Notes: generated by a model not told the origin, from the sequence alone. 64,000 nucleotides of DNA from Rotaria sordida (GCA_905250125.1 CAJNOL010000756.1:41450-105449); one strand, 5' to 3'; positions 35,096 to 47,919 are shown, counted from the stretch's first letter. Program-made: numbers and translations.

Positions 35096-38000
35096 TTTCC
35101 AATAACTCTTACACATCTAATAAGTTATGATGCTCAGTAAAACAAATATAGCTAATTCATTTTTCTTTCTTACTTCTTATTCTATTGTTCCATGAACTTT
35201 GTTTTGTTTCTGATATACAAATTTATTGTAATCTTTCATAGTGTCATTTCTGATGATGTGTTCAGAAAAGAACAAGAAACCTTGAATGTATTAATTTCTC
35301 TTGGAAATAAAATGTTATTCGTAGCAATTATATATTCTATTTTTTATTTATTTCCTACTGCTCTCCCTCTTTTCGATTGATAAGGTCGCTTTGATTATTC
35401 GAACTGGAATAGGTGCTTCAAAGCATTCCTTTACACCCACTCCGACTAGAATATACCGAGTAAAAACTATCGATTAGTGAGATAGGAATATTATTATTTT
35501 TTATTTCCGTTTCGCAAATCGATAAATATAAGAAAAACTGATTCTTGTCTAGATATATTTACAAGAATTCATTTAATGCAACTAATGTCCTGTTCAATGG
35601 GAGATCATGAAGATAAAGATAGCATCACTAACAGTCATACTAGAAGATATTTTTCTGAAAAGTAATTGAAATTCACAATTATTAGTTCTGTTGATCACAG
35701 CATTTGAAATCCGCTCAGCTCTGTGCAAACTTATGGAAATAGAAAAAGTCTCCTCTCGGATTTAAAAGAAACAATATAACAATGAACATAAAAAATGTGC
35801 AAGAAATCTCTATTATAGCGACAGAAAGCGATAGAAAAATGAAATAGAAAATTTCTGATATAATATCAAGTGAGAAAATCATCATTAAAAGAATTTGCTT
35901 GTGTTCGTTTTCATTTCCAAGAATTAGTTTGACTTAAACAAAACCTTGTAATAAAAAAGTGATCATCCAGATTTTCATTATGAACGTTTCCTCGTGAGCA
36001 TGTATATAAGAGGTTACCCAAAGAGATGAGAGGAAAGTAAAGAATTTCAATAATAAGTCATCGGGTGACCAAGTAATTAAAGAGATAAGCCATGTGACGT
36101 TGAGTTCCATCACACGGTAGACTAAAAGCATATATGAATCGTCGATAGACTGTAGGATAAATAATTACAAAAATTACCTAATTAACAATTAATCAATGTG
36201 AAAGTTAAAAGTTATTCACTCATTCTTTTCTATATAGTTTGCCAATTGCTGATCATTGTTTTTATTTTCTTCTCTTAGTTTTCAATTGTACGGAAACTTT
36301 AGATTCTGCACGATGATCGAAATGATTCATCGCTTTCTAATGTACTCCTAGACCTATCAACACTGCAACAGAATCCATTACAACTACGTGGAGCAGAGAC
36401 ATCGTTGTTCAGTGATACACATTGTCACATGCTGCGTCAGATCATTTTTAGAAGAGAAGACACAACAATGTCGTGTCGAGGAGGATGTGAGTGTTTATCG
36501 ATATCTTGTCTTCATCAGAACGATCACATGGACACTCACACCCTGTTTTTTATGTGTTATAGAATGTGTTTTTGGTCAATCAACATTTGTTTTGTCATCT
36601 GTTGATGAATTGACCGAAGAAATTAAACCAAATATTCCAATTGAAGTAAGAGAATATATCTCGGAAGCAATTTCTCCAATAGAGCATAAAAAACTCTTTC
36701 GTTTTTTTAAACAAGATTCCAAACCATGCTCGAATCTCATCCAAATTTCGTATGAAAGTGAAATATACAAAAAATGAATCGATTATAAGAGATAGATAAA
36801 CGAGAGAAATAACAATAAACAGAAAATATACGGTAAAAACAAGTAAAGACGAACAACTAACACCTAGACAGATATCAATGCATAGCAAACGTTGACTGTC
36901 CAATATATGATAACCATTTCACTAGTTACATGTGAGTTATATTCGCATTACTAACTGGTTGTGTGCACATCAATCAATCCATTTGAATCCATATCCATCT
37001 TGTTGGAGAAAAAAAATTATGTATAACGACCCTACCATATAAGTGAATAAATCTAGCAACATCTGAACCAGTATGAATTGTAGCTCAGAAAAAAGCTAGC
37101 AATTTTTTTTCTGTAAATGATACCATTGATTTTTGTCTATTTTCTATGCAACAGAAAGAATAACTTGTTGAGTTATCGTCACATCTAGTCATACATATCT
37201 TATTTTGTCTACCCACTTGTATTTAATGATTGTCAACTGTTATCATTGCGCAGTTCTCTTCAAGTTAGGATAACACCATCGGTTTCACATGTCTTTATTC
37301 TAAGAAATGAATCACGGCATGGGATGGTGCATATTTTTCTTCCAGAGAAACACACCAGTTTCATATTTTGTGAGTATCAAGTTTTTATATAGCTTATGTT
37401 AGTATTTTCCGGGAGCTTTAACTCGCTTTTCTACAAAACTTCAAATGGAAATTAAGAAAGTTTCGCAGAAATTTATGGTAATTTAGATCTACACAATACA
37501 TTGTTTTCGTCTTGAAAAGTTCGGTTTTGAGTCGCCATATAGGTCTAAACCTCAGGGTGAGAATGAGTGTGAATGTGAAGGTCTCCTCGGCACTAAAATC
37601 AGCCCTCACATGCGCTTTTTCATAGCCGTCATTTGGATGAGACATGATAAGAGCTGCATTATTCGCTGTTATACCTTCCTTTTTTTTTATGATATTTTTA
37701 GTGGCAAGATAGCCATTTTGTCAGCTTATAGATAAGTTAACTATACTTATAAATGTTGCCTATCAAAAAGTCTAACTCGCATTAAAACAGTGTCCTTGAT
37801 GCATTTTAAGTTTTTTCGCAAATTAATCGAGTATGAATTACGGAATGTTTTTATTAATGAGACTTCAAAAATGCTCTATATTTAAATAGTGATTCAATGC
37901 CTTCTGTTTTTATCATAAAAAAACAGTTAAATCATGCTCTTTTCATATATATTCTATTATCGGTAGGTAAATAATTACATGCACTTTCTACTGTCACATG

Positions 38001-38512
38001 TATTATAGATTTATCCTCTCTACTAAGAAAAAGAAGTATTTTATTACTCAAAATTGTCATAAAGCAACAGTAAAAAAAAACAGCACATGGTGTTGACTTT
38101 ATCCTGTTTCATCTAACTGGTGACTACCAATAAAGCATCATACTGTCCAAGTTAGTGAAAAATAAGTGAAGACGGGCAACATGACTAGTCCGAAAAGTCT
38201 GCAATATCTTTCAGGTCTAGTCCAAAAACGGCCTCCATATCCATCAGAACTAGTTATCATAACAAGAAATGTTTTACAACCACGTCCGAACTAGTCCAGA
38301 ACGTCCTTGAAACTCGTCACGTGTAGTTCGTTTGTCTATTCACTCCATCCAGACTAATCAGAAGAACAGAAAAAGAATAAAAAATGTAGACGAAAGGTGA
38401 ATTCGAACATCCGATCTAACAGTATTTAATACTTGACGACTGTCCTGACGCCAGACTATGACTTTACAATATATTGACGTGAGTTTGAACAGCCCATACC
38501 CACACCCGATCT
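35096..38512. other. Mostly non-coding stretch
   Basis: No gene recognised with confidence. A weak candidate exon lies at about 36563-36643 (+): an acceptor TTATGTGTTATAG, then the frame ECVFGQSTFVLSSVDELTEE and a GTAAGA donor. GT/CA-like patches occur at 35410-35450, 37555-37612 and 38478-38510. Between 38170 and 38330 the word ACTAGTCC or its complement recurs several times. Confidence 0.35.
38390..38462 (-). repeat. Possible tRNA-derived sequence (SINE head or tRNA relic)
   Basis: On the minus strand TGGCGTCAGGACAG resembles an A box and GATGTTCGAATTC resembles a B box. They are spaced about 44 bases apart as in a tRNA. The acceptor and T stems do not pair properly, so it is not an intact tRNA. 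Confidence 0.28.
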
Positions 38513-39353
38513 GCTATTTTCAGTTTATAAAGAAAACAAATAACTGTATTAAATTATATAAAATTCACTTAGCCATGGAATACTGGGACGATCACTAAAT
38601 GGTCAACAATGACATTTCACAAGTTTCTTTTGCACTTTCATTTCTGATTCATTGAGATCATACATTAGATAGTTCCTCTTTGATTCAGAGCATCTTTCAA
38701 AGTTTTCATCTTTTCTGTTAAGATACTAGAATTAAAACGCGTGCACCTACCTATGCAATCTAAACGACTACTGATCGATTCAGAATCACTTCATACATAT
38801 GTAATCGAGCATGCTGAGTATTGTGTCAATATTTGTTTTCATCGGGTTTTATTCTTGAGTTGGAAGTGTTTGTCTCATTTCTGAATCGAGTTTGGCATAT
38901 CGTTTTGAGTGTATCCTAATAGTATGAACTCCAGCAATATAGAAATAAATCTCCCACAATTCTCATTCTACTCTTGCTACATTACGAAAATTGACTTTTT
39001 CATAAACAAGTCCTACAAACTCAAGGAAAATAAATATTGACACAATACTCAACATGCTTGATTATGTCTGTTTGAAGTGATTCTGAATCGATCAGTAGTC
39101 GTTTAGATTGCATAGGTAGGTACACATATTTTAATTCTGATATCTTGACAGAAAAGAAGAAAACTTTGAAAGGTGCTCTGAATCAAAGAGAATCGTCTAA
39201 TGTATGATCCAATGAAAGTGCAATAGAGATTTGTGAAATGTCATTGTTCGAAAAAATTGTTGACCATTTAGTAACCATCCCAGCATTCCATGACCACGTG
39301 AATTTTATATAATTTAACGCAGTTATTTGTTTTCTTTATAAACTGAAAAGAGC
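38513..39353. repeat. 841-bp near-palindrome (fold-back element)
   Basis: The left arm (38513 to about 38855) is the reverse complement of the right arm (about 39010 to 39353). Shared blocks include TTTATAAAGAAAACAAATAA, AATTATATAAAATTCAC, CTACCTATGCAATCTAAACG, ACTGATCGATTCAGAATCAC and AGTATTGTGTCAATATTT. The inner 150 bases also pair partly (CTTGAGTT...AACTCAAG). The arms are long and well conserved, with scattered substitutions. There is no coding capacity. Confidence 0.85.
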
Positions 39354-41407
39354 AACCCTCTAGCTACTTTCTTTCTGTAATAATTCAACTTACAACCAAG
39401 TCCACTGTATTTTTGAATACGAAATAATCTAGTTTTAGAAATTATTGTGATTGCAAATTCAGAACATTATGAAATTTTTTAGCAACTCAATTTTCTCATG
39501 CTAAATCGTCCAACCTATTAATGTGGACAGACCAATAATGAAAAGAAAAAAAAATATAATGCAAAACCGTTCTACTTAAAATGTTAAATAGTTTTACTAA
39601 ACAGTTATAAAGATACATTACAAAATAAAATAAAATCTTCATATGTTATATTAACGAAGGATGAAGTTTGCCAAATAGAGAGAGAAAAACGTGCATCTGC
39701 GTCTTCCGCTGTAAGTACCAGTTATAAATGTTATAAGTTCATCCTATAGTATCATACGAAAACACGTCTTTCCTTCCATGTTGAATAATTAAAAATTTTC
39801 TACTATGTTAAGACTACGAAAATTATACTGACATATGTATACGTTGTCACCGATATTAATTTATCTTGTTAGAATAGAAATTCGATTGAGTTCTTCAAAA
39901 TCTACACTGAAGTCAAAGATATACAACACATTTGTTATATCTCCTCCTAGTTGCATGTGCATTTCTGTCATTTTTGCATTCTTTAAAACTCGAAATGCCA
40001 AAAAGTAGAAGAAAATAGTAAGTCTAGTGTTCATCACTGTACAAAAACTGGAAACTTATAATTTTAAAATTGATTATGTGTGTAAAATAAATTAAAAATA
40101 ATTTATATATTTTTTGTATCATTATTTCATTGTATTTTAACTATACACTCGATTTGCTTTATTTAAGAATTAATTCAAATAATGCAAATATAGTTTCGTT
40201 TTAATTTTAAAATGAATCAATTCAATTTACAATTAAATATAGACTATGATACTAAAAAACATTAATTTGTTTTCAATTCAAATGATTAATAATTTATTTT
40301 TGTAATTAATATATTTTTTTTTGTTGTTATTAGTTTTTTCTAAACCTCTACGATCAAAAATTTTTTTAATTTAAGAAAAAAATCTAAAACAGACTTATTC
40401 AATCTGATGTACATAATTTTGTGCTCGAATAAATTTTTTTTATCCATATGTAAATTTTAAAAAAATTCTATTAAATGGTATTTACAAATGTTTAGAGAGA
40501 TATAGAAGTAGGTTTTTCGGTCATGCGGTTCAATTGTCTAAACGACGAGCCAACATGACTAGAAAAAATACTCGACATTTAGCCCGTTGTCAGCTCACTT
40601 GGCTGAGAGAGTATTTACAGATGCGTTACTGAAATTTTGATGTTTGCAAGAATAAAGTACTTTTACAATAGATTATATAATTAATAATTAAATAATGGCC
40701 TAGTATCAACGAATATTAATTTATTGAGCAATCTATGGAATAGATCTGATAGAATCAATTTGAAGAAAAAACTACTACCTGCCGCTGTAATCAATTTACG
40801 CATCATAGGTATAGTGATGTAATAACTATCTGGGGAAAACTAGACATCAATTAGACAGTGATAGGATGTAACTGGTATAGCTATCAAAGATATTTTGTAG
40901 ATAAAATATAAATCAACTTCTAATGAAACAGGTTTTTTCTCTAAACTTAATATAATGATTTGGTACAATGGTTCTTCACTAATATTCTTATCGCAACAAT
41001 AGATTCAGACCTGTAGAACGGACTGCTGAAGATATTTAAACATACATTCACAGATAATAGAGAATAAAATCGAATCAACAAGTTGTTATATAGTATAATA
41101 ATGTTTTTTTTTCTAATGTTTCTCGTATCTTCACAAAACTAGTTCGATTGATGAAAAGCACAAATGATTATGTTAGTGAAATTTAAAAAAAAACTCTAAA
41201 ATCTCTGAATATTAATGTAGGAGTAGAGATAATCATTAATCAATCCCTCGATTTGGTTTTATTTCGTTAATCTTAACGTTCCTTTTTTCCAAGATGAGTA
41301 GATAATGTTGTTATTATTTTTATGTAAATGACTAAAATATATTTAGATAAAATAACTTGTTTGTCAACGTCATTTTTCAGTATATATCATTACAACTTCA
41401 ATCAAAG
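39354..41407. other. Non-coding stretch upstream of the TPR gene
   Basis: Very AT-rich, especially 40080-40480. A TTTTTCAG acceptor-like site at 41373-41380 lies 27 bases before the TPR-protein ATG and may end a 5' UTR intron. No gene recognised. Confidence 0.4.
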
Positions 41408-44400
41408 ATGATGGATAGAAAAGAAAACAAAGAAAGTATTACAATTATTTGGTTTGATTCCGATATTCATTCGCACAATCATGCCGAAAACATCAATGAA
41501 CGATTATGTGAAAGAAATGATTATGTCCTATATTACAGCGACATTGAGCGTTGCATAAACTCTATTAAGTCAACTGAGAAAGACAAAATCTTCTTGATTA
41601 CATCAAGTACTGATGCCTCTCAAATATTACCTCAGATCAATACTCTTCCACAAATCCATTCTATCTTCATATTTAATTTTGACAAAAATCAAAGCAAAGA
41701 GTTCAGTTTAGAGCATTCGAAATTCATTGGTATCTATACTGAACTAGATAATTTATACTCATCAATTCAAGAACAAATTGAACTTGATGATAAATTATTT
41801 CCAGTATTCAGTTTTTTTGATCAATCAGAATATTCAATACAAGATCTATCGAAACAAACGTCCAATTTATTTTGGTTTCAACTTATTAATAATATTATTT
41901 TACAATTACCACAAAATCAATTAGCTAAAAATGAAATGATCGATTTATGTCGTCAATATTATCAAGACTTCAAAATGATTGATGAATTTGAACATGAATA
42001 CCGTTCCGAGAATGTTATTCAATGGTATTTAAAAGGATCATTCCCTTATAAAATGATAAAAAAAGCATTGCAAACAAAAGATATGGAACAATTGAATATA
42101 TTGAGATATTTCATGAATGATCTTATACAAAGTTTTACACGACAACATCAAAATAGGATTCAATATGAAAAAGAAAATCTCATTATTTATCGAGGTATCA
42201 AATTATCAAATGAACAACTTAATGAATTTAGAAAAAATAAAGGAAAACTTCTTTTAATCCATGGATTTTTGACAGCAACTCGGTTTCGTTTAAATGAATT
42301 AAATTTTGCTAGAAAATCAATAAAACCAACGGATCTTGTTACTGCTGTGTTAGAAATCGAGTGTAACCCACAAGATTTTAACAAATATGTTATCTCCACA
42401 GACATAGATAAATATAATGAATTTTTCTTTGATTTAAGTGTTACATTTCATTTACACAATATTGAATTTCATGAAAATGTTTGGATTATTAAAATGAGTA
42501 TTTCCAATGAAGGAAAAATTATTCTAGAGAAATATATTGAAGATACACGTCATCAAACTGAAAATCTAAGTATTGAAATTATATTCGGACGTCTCATGTT
42601 AGATATGGGTCTATGGGATCAATCACAAAAATATTTTGAACGTTTGTTAATCGATTCGAATGATATAGATGAAGCATGGATAGAACATAGTCTTGGTGAA
42701 ATTCATCGTTTGAAAAACGAATGGATTATAGCACGTAAATACTACGATTGTGCTTATGATCGAATGATGGATCCGAAACAAATGCGTATCAAAGATTCAG
42801 CTCAAATACTTTCCGACATAGGAGAGATTCTCTTTGCAGAAGCAAAGTTCGAAGAAGCCATGGATTTTCATCAACGAGCATTAACAATTCGAAAAGAATA
42901 TTATTCTCCTGATCATGTACATATCGCAACTAGTCTGCGTAACATTGGTGAGATTTTTCATAGACAAGACAAATATGATGAAGCATTTGTATATTTTCAA
43001 GAGGCACTTGCAATTTCGGAGAAATATTATAATTATTCCCATATTGATATTGCTAAGTGTTTGGTCTGTATTGGAGTGTATTTTCGTGAGCAAAATAATT
43101 ACGATAAAGCTCTCGATTTTCATCGACGATCGATATCAATCTACGAAAAATACTATCCTTGTGGTCATGTATGTGTCATATTGACACTCAATACTATTGC
43201 AGATCTTCTTTATCGACAAGAGAAATATGATGAAGCTATTGATATTCATCATCGAGCACTAACTATGCAAAAGAAATGTCATCCATTTGATCGCATTAAT
43301 CTCTCTCATAATTTGTGTACTATTGGTAATATTAACTGTGGACAAGAAAATTATAATTCTGCTTTAGAATTCTATCAACAAGCATTAACAATACAACAAC
43401 AATATTATACTTCTGGTCATGTGGATATGATATGTCTTTTGAATAATATTGGTACTGCTTTTAATAGATTAGGAAAGTTTGATGATGCATTGAACTTTCA
43501 TCATCAAGCACTTGCTATGCAAGAGAAATATTATCCATCTTTTCAAGCTAGTATTGCATTAACATTCAATCGCATCGGAGACGTTCTAAATAGTCAAGCA
43601 AAATACGAAGAAGCATTATACCATTATAAGCAAGCATTGATGATGCAAAAGAGTTACTATTCATTGGGTCATGCGAATATAGCTTCTACACTTCAAAACA
43701 TAGGTGATGTTTTATCCCAACAAGAAAAATTTGATGAAGCTCTGGATTTCTATCAGCAAGCATTTGCAATGCTCGAAAAATGTTGTCCATATTCTCGTGA
43801 TCACATCGCTTATAGTTTGATTCTTATTGATAATATTCTAAATAATCAAGAAAAGTTCGATGAAGCCATAGACCACTATCAGAAAGCATTGGATAATCAA
43901 AAGAATTACTATCACTCTGATCATTTCAATATTGCTGATGCATTTAACAACATCGGTAATGTACTTCGTCGTCAGGAGAAGTTTGATGAAGCGATGAAAT
44001 TTCATAAAAAAGCATTAGAAATTCAAGAGAAAAATTATCCTTCAGGACATATTAACATTGCTACAACGTTCAATCATATCGGTTACGTACTGCAGGATGA
44101 AAGGAAGTATGATGAGGCGTATGAATTTTTTCAACAAGCCCATTCATTACTTGTAAAATTTGGAAACAGCTATCCATTGGATCAATTATATATTGCTAAT
44201 AGTTTAAGCAATATTGGTAATATTCTATATTTACAAAATAAGAATCAAGAAGCTCTAGAATATCAACAACGTGCATTATCGATCAAAGAAAAATGTTTGC
44301 CATCTGATCATATCGAAATTGCTACTAGTTACATACAGATTAGTCGTTTGTTACGTAGTCAAGGTAAATATGCTGATGCATATGAGTTTCAACAACAAGC

Positions 44401-46138
44401 TCTAGCAATTCAAGAAAAATTCTATCCATCAAATCATCTAAATATAGCTGATAGGTTTAATGAAATCGCAAATATTTTCTTCGATCAAGAAAGATACGAC
44501 GAAGCCATTAGTTTTTATCAACGAGTATTAGAAATAAGAGAGACATTCTATTCTTCTGATCATGATGCTATTGCTACTATGCTCAGTAACATTGGCGATA
44601 CACTTCAAAAACAACGAAAATATGATGATGCACTCAATTTTCAAAAGCAAGCACTCACAATACGAGAAATCAATTGTCGTCCATCAAACCGTCTACATAT
44701 TGCTAGAATAATTAACAATATTGGTATTATTCTTGGAGAACAAGAAAAGTACAATGAATCTTTTGATTACTATCAACAAGCACTACTAATCTGTGAAGAA
44801 CTTAATTCATCTAATTATAACAATACGATTACTTGTCTTATTAATATTGCTAATTTACTTAGCGATCAAAACAAATATGATGAAGCACTCATCTATCAAC
44901 AACGAGCATTAGCAATTCGAGAAGAACATCATTCATCAGATTATGAACAAATTGCAAATGATCTTACAAGTATCGGGCATTTTCGAGCACATCTAAAAGA
45001 GTATGATAAAGCTCTCGAAGTCTATCAACGAGTACTCTCCATCAGAGAACAATACTGTCCATCTGATCAAGTAGACATTGCTAATAGTCTACAACATATT
45101 AGTTATGTTTTAGAGCAGCAAACAAAGTACGATGAAGCCATCGAAATGAAGCAAAAAGCACTAAAAATCTATGAGAAATTGTATCCAAATGATCATGGTA
45201 GTACAGGCTCGTGTCTTAATTCAATTGGAAGTATTTTATGCCATCAAGAACAGTACGATAAAGCGTTTGAATTTCAAAAGCAAGCACTAGCAATCAGAAA
45301 GAAATGTAATCCATGTAGTCATGCGGATATTGGAAGAACTCTCGGTGATATGGGTAGCACAATGTATCTACAAGCTAGATATAATGAAGCTTTTGACTTC
45401 TATGAAAAAGCAATAGTACACTATGAAAAAGATTATCCTTCTCGCTTTGGGGACATGGCTACTACATTGGGTAATATTAGTTTAATTTTCAAAATGCGAA
45501 GAAATTACGACAAAGCTCTAGATATGCAACATCGAGCATTAAACATTCGGAAGGAAAACAGTCCATTTGATCACTTCATTATTGCTAAAAATCTTCACGA
45601 AATAGGTGACATACACTATCAGCAAGAAAACTATGACAATGCTCTTGATTTTTATCAACAAGCACTATCTATATTCGAAGAACATTGTCCAATGGATCAT
45701 ATTGAAATAGCTAAATGTCTACAATCAATGGCAGTTATTTGGAATGCAAAGTCTAATTTTGATCGTGCTATTGAATATTTTCAAAGATGTCTATGCATTA
45801 GAGAAACAAGTTTACCTATAAATAATCCTATGATTACTGATACTCTAATGTTTTTGGGTCAAATACAAAGAAATGGAAATTATCATGAACTCTCTTTGAC
45901 ATATGATATCAATTGCTGCTTGATCCGTATGAAATTTCTGCCAGGCGATCAAATAGGAATTGGTGAAAGTTGTGTTCGCATTGGTGAGACTTATGAACAT
46001 CTCAATCAACCTAAATTGGCGCTTGTTTATTACAAACAAGCATTAGCTGCCTATGAGAATTGTTTACCCGACGGGCATGGATATCGATTGAATACGGAAT
46101 TCAATATAGAGCGACTCTCACAAGAAACAACGATATAA
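41408..46138 (+). CDS. ADP-ribosyltransferase-like domain plus 26 kinesin-light-chain-type TPRs
   Basis: Single 1576-codon exon. ATG 41408 is the first in-frame Met; the frame opens at 41357 without ATG. Residues 1-150 form a rotifer-type Rossmann-like N domain (ITIIWFDSDIHSH...KIFLITSS). Residues about 255-375 resemble R-S-E class mono-ADP-ribosyltransferases: YRG (Arg262), HGFLTATR where STS is usual, and YNEFFFDLSVTF, where Glu338 aligns with the catalytic Glu but the Glu/Gln two residues before is Tyr. NAD-dependent activity is therefore uncertain. From residue 471 to the C terminus there are 26 nearly regular 42-residue repeats of the form IGxILxxQxKYDEALDFYQQAL followed by a YPSDHxxIAxxLxN linker, preceded by two weaker ones. 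They should form a long superhelical protein-binding surface. Function unknown; probably cytosolic. Confidence 0.88.
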   Translation: MMDRKENKESITIIWFDSDIHSHNHAENINERLCERNDYVLYYSDIERCINSIKSTEKDKIFLITSSTDASQILPQINTLPQIHSIFIFNFDKNQSKEFSLEHSKFIGIYTELDNLYSSIQEQIELDDKLFPVFSFFDQSEYSIQDLSKQTSNLFWFQLINNIILQLPQNQLAKNEMIDLCRQYYQDFKMIDEFEHEYRSENVIQWYLKGSFPYKMIKKALQTKDMEQLNILRYFMNDLIQSFTRQHQNRIQYEKENLIIYRGIKLSNEQLNEFRKNKGKLLLIHGFLTATRFRLNELNFARKSIKPTDLVTAVLEIECNPQDFNKYVISTDIDKYNEFFFDLSVTFHLHNIEFHENVWIIKMSISNEGKIILEKYIEDTRHQTENLSIEIIFGRLMLDMGLWDQSQKYFERLLIDSNDIDEAWIEHSLGEIHRLKNEWIIARKYYDCAYDRMMDPKQMRIKDSAQILSDIGEILFAEAKFEEAMDFHQRALTIRKEYYSPDHVHIATSLRNIGEIFHRQDKYDEAFVYFQEALAISEKYYNYSHIDIAKCLVCIGVYFREQNNYDKALDFHRRSISIYEKYYPCGHVCVILTLNTIADLLYRQEKYDEAIDIHHRALTMQKKCHPFDRINLSHNLCTIGNINCGQENYNSALEFYQQALTIQQQYYTSGHVDMICLLNNIGTAFNRLGKFDDALNFHHQALAMQEKYYPSFQASIALTFNRIGDVLNSQAKYEEALYHYKQALMMQKSYYSLGHANIASTLQNIGDVLSQQEKFDEALDFYQQAFAMLEKCCPYSRDHIAYSLILIDNILNNQEKFDEAIDHYQKALDNQKNYYHSDHFNIADAFNNIGNVLRRQEKFDEAMKFHKKALEIQEKNYPSGHINIATTFNHIGYVLQDERKYDEAYEFFQQAHSLLVKFGNSYPLDQLYIANSLSNIGNILYLQNKNQEALEYQQRALSIKEKCLPSDHIEIATSYIQISRLLRSQGKYADAYEFQQQALAIQEKFYPSNHLNIADRFNEIANIFFDQERYDEAISFYQRVLEIRETFYSSDHDAIATMLSNIGDTLQKQRKYDDALNFQKQALTIREINCRPSNRLHIARIINNIGIILGEQEKYNESFDYYQQALLICEELNSSNYNNTITCLINIANLLSDQNKYDEALIYQQRALAIREEHHSSDYEQIANDLTSIGHFRAHLKEYDKALEVYQRVLSIREQYCPSDQVDIANSLQHISYVLEQQTKYDEAIEMKQKALKIYEKLYPNDHGSTGSCLNSIGSILCHQEQYDKAFEFQKQALAIRKKCNPCSHADIGRTLGDMGSTMYLQARYNEAFDFYEKAIVHYEKDYPSRFGDMATTLGNISLIFKMRRNYDKALDMQHRALNIRKENSPFDHFIIAKNLHEIGDIHYQQENYDNALDFYQQALSIFEEHCPMDHIEIAKCLQSMAVIWNAKSNFDRAIEYFQRCLCIRETSLPINNPMITDTLMFLGQIQRNGNYHELSLTYDINCCLIRMKFLPGDQIGIGESCVRIGETYEHLNQPKLALVYYKQALAAYENCLPDGHGYRLNTEFNIERLSQETTI

Positions 46139-46877
46139 GGAATTCGTTCAAAAAAAGCTAACACTACAAACAAAAATTCTTTTTTTTCGATTTCGAAGTT
46201 TTCATCTCTATGAAAGAAACTAGATTTTACTTTGTTTTGCGTTTTTCTCTCATACGGTATGTTTGATCGAGCTCAAATTTTTTGTGAGTACTTTCGTCAA
46301 ATTGGGCTGAGTAACTTTTTTTTTCTTTTCAAAATGTTATTCCTCCGAAATTCGACAGCGTTTAAAAAATTAGTGCCATTGAAAAAAAACCATGTATGTT
46401 GAAGATGCTTCCGGTATTTTGCTTCTCTGAGCTCGGAGAATAGTATTTTTGAAAGAAAAAAAATCACACGCACTTCGATTTGATCTTAGGTGTCATAAAA
46501 AAAATTCCAGCTTGAAAAAATGAAATATAGAATTTTGTAGGATAGAAAACTTCCGGTCATTTTTGATCTTTGCGACCCTATATCTTCCCGAAGAAAGCAT
46601 CCCACATCCTTTGAAATTTCATACTCTATGAAAAAAATATTTCACTTGCATGTTTATTCATTTGTTTAAAATAGTTGTTTATCTCTTGATTGATTTTCAA
46701 TTGTTAAATCGAATTGGTTTAGGCATTAGACGACTTCACTTTCTATAAGAAAAGCAATTCAAAAAAAATCTAGCAATGTTTTTCATTTGTTACTCTGTAT
46801 GGTAAGTATATTGTTGGTTAAAAAATTTTTGTCGACGCAGCATATCAAAAAACGTTAACTATAACATGATGTATTTT

Positions 46878-46972
46878 GAGAGTGTGTGGGTGTAGATCAG
46901 GATCTTTGTTCAACATCGACACTCACACCACGGGTGTGAGTTTCTTCTCTTTACCTACACCCGCATCCTAAT
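46878..46972. repeat. Double GT/CA-rich hairpin
   Basis: GAGTGTGTGGGTGTAGATC, then ACACTCACACC, then GGGTGTGAG, then CCTACACCCGCATCC: two GT-to-CA units in a row. Confidence 0.65.
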
Positions 46973-47443
46973 GAGGAAAACTTCGGCTTGGTCCGAAGCT
47001 CCGATAACTTTTGCGGCCGATCTGAAAAATTATCAGAATCTCTGAGCGAAATCAAAAGCCTGTGTGAAAATTCCTTGGGGCTAAATTCCTGTAATCCAGT
47101 TATATCACATCGATAAAAGAGGATATGATCGGCTAGTTCTCGAGATCAACTATATCCTCATTTTATTAGAGGAAAGTAAAAAGAATCTATTGGCTTATTT
47201 GTTTCAGTAAATAAGAATCAATGGCAAAGCCAAGGGGCAAAGGGGTCTCAGCTCCCCAAGCCTAAAATCCTGACTCCACCGCCACTGATCAGAATGGGCG
47301 AAAGAAATGTGGTGCATACTCCTAAAATTGTGAGAATGATTATATAAAGCATATTGATTCAGATAAATATTAAAATATATTTATTTGAAAAAAAAACATT
47401 TAGAAACGAAGTTGGTGTAAGCCTTCTTTTCACAAATACTCAC

Positions 47444-47446
<3 letters not shown>

Positions 47447-47478
<32 letters not shown>
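47447..47478. repeat. (CT)n microsatellite
   Basis: About 16 uninterrupted CT units followed by a T-rich tract. Confidence 0.95.
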
Positions 47479-47479
<1 letters not shown>

Positions 47480-47919
47480 CTTTTCGTTCTAGATATATTT
47501 ATATCTAAATATGTTTTTTTTTGTTATTCAAATACATGTATCTTGATATTTATCTTTATGCAATTGCTCTTACAATTTTAGGAATGTACGCCACCTTTAG
47601 TTTTGTAATTCTGATTGACTGAAACAGATCAGTCAATAGATTTTTTTTCTTTTTCGTTTATACGTGTATGACCAATTAAGCGAGTATCGTTTATTTCAGG
47701 AGTTACCATCCTCTGTTCACCTAGGTATTTATTTTATGTTGTTATTTATAAATGGAAAAAAACCCATCAGCGACACTTCGAAGGCATTCTTTCTTCATTT
47801 ACTTATCAAGTTTTTTTCTCTATAAAAGAAAACAGCTACTCAGACGAATTCTCTGCAAAGAGGTCGCCTTCCCAAAAAAAGCAACAAAAATATGTGCATC
47901 AAACAAATTTTCATGGTCG

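Noticed and set aside
36388-36777. 129-codon ORF
   Set aside because: The first half is unlike protein-coding DNA. Only a short part (36563-36643) has splice-like borders, and no family is recognisable, so it is mentioned only as a weak candidate exon.
40500-40620. Possible tRNA near GTTCAATTGTC and CAGCTCACTTGGCTGAG
   Set aside because: Box order and spacing do not fit a cloverleaf on either strand.
42187-45845. Several antisense and shifted ORFs in the TPR gene
   Set aside because: Shadows of the long repetitive coding frame.
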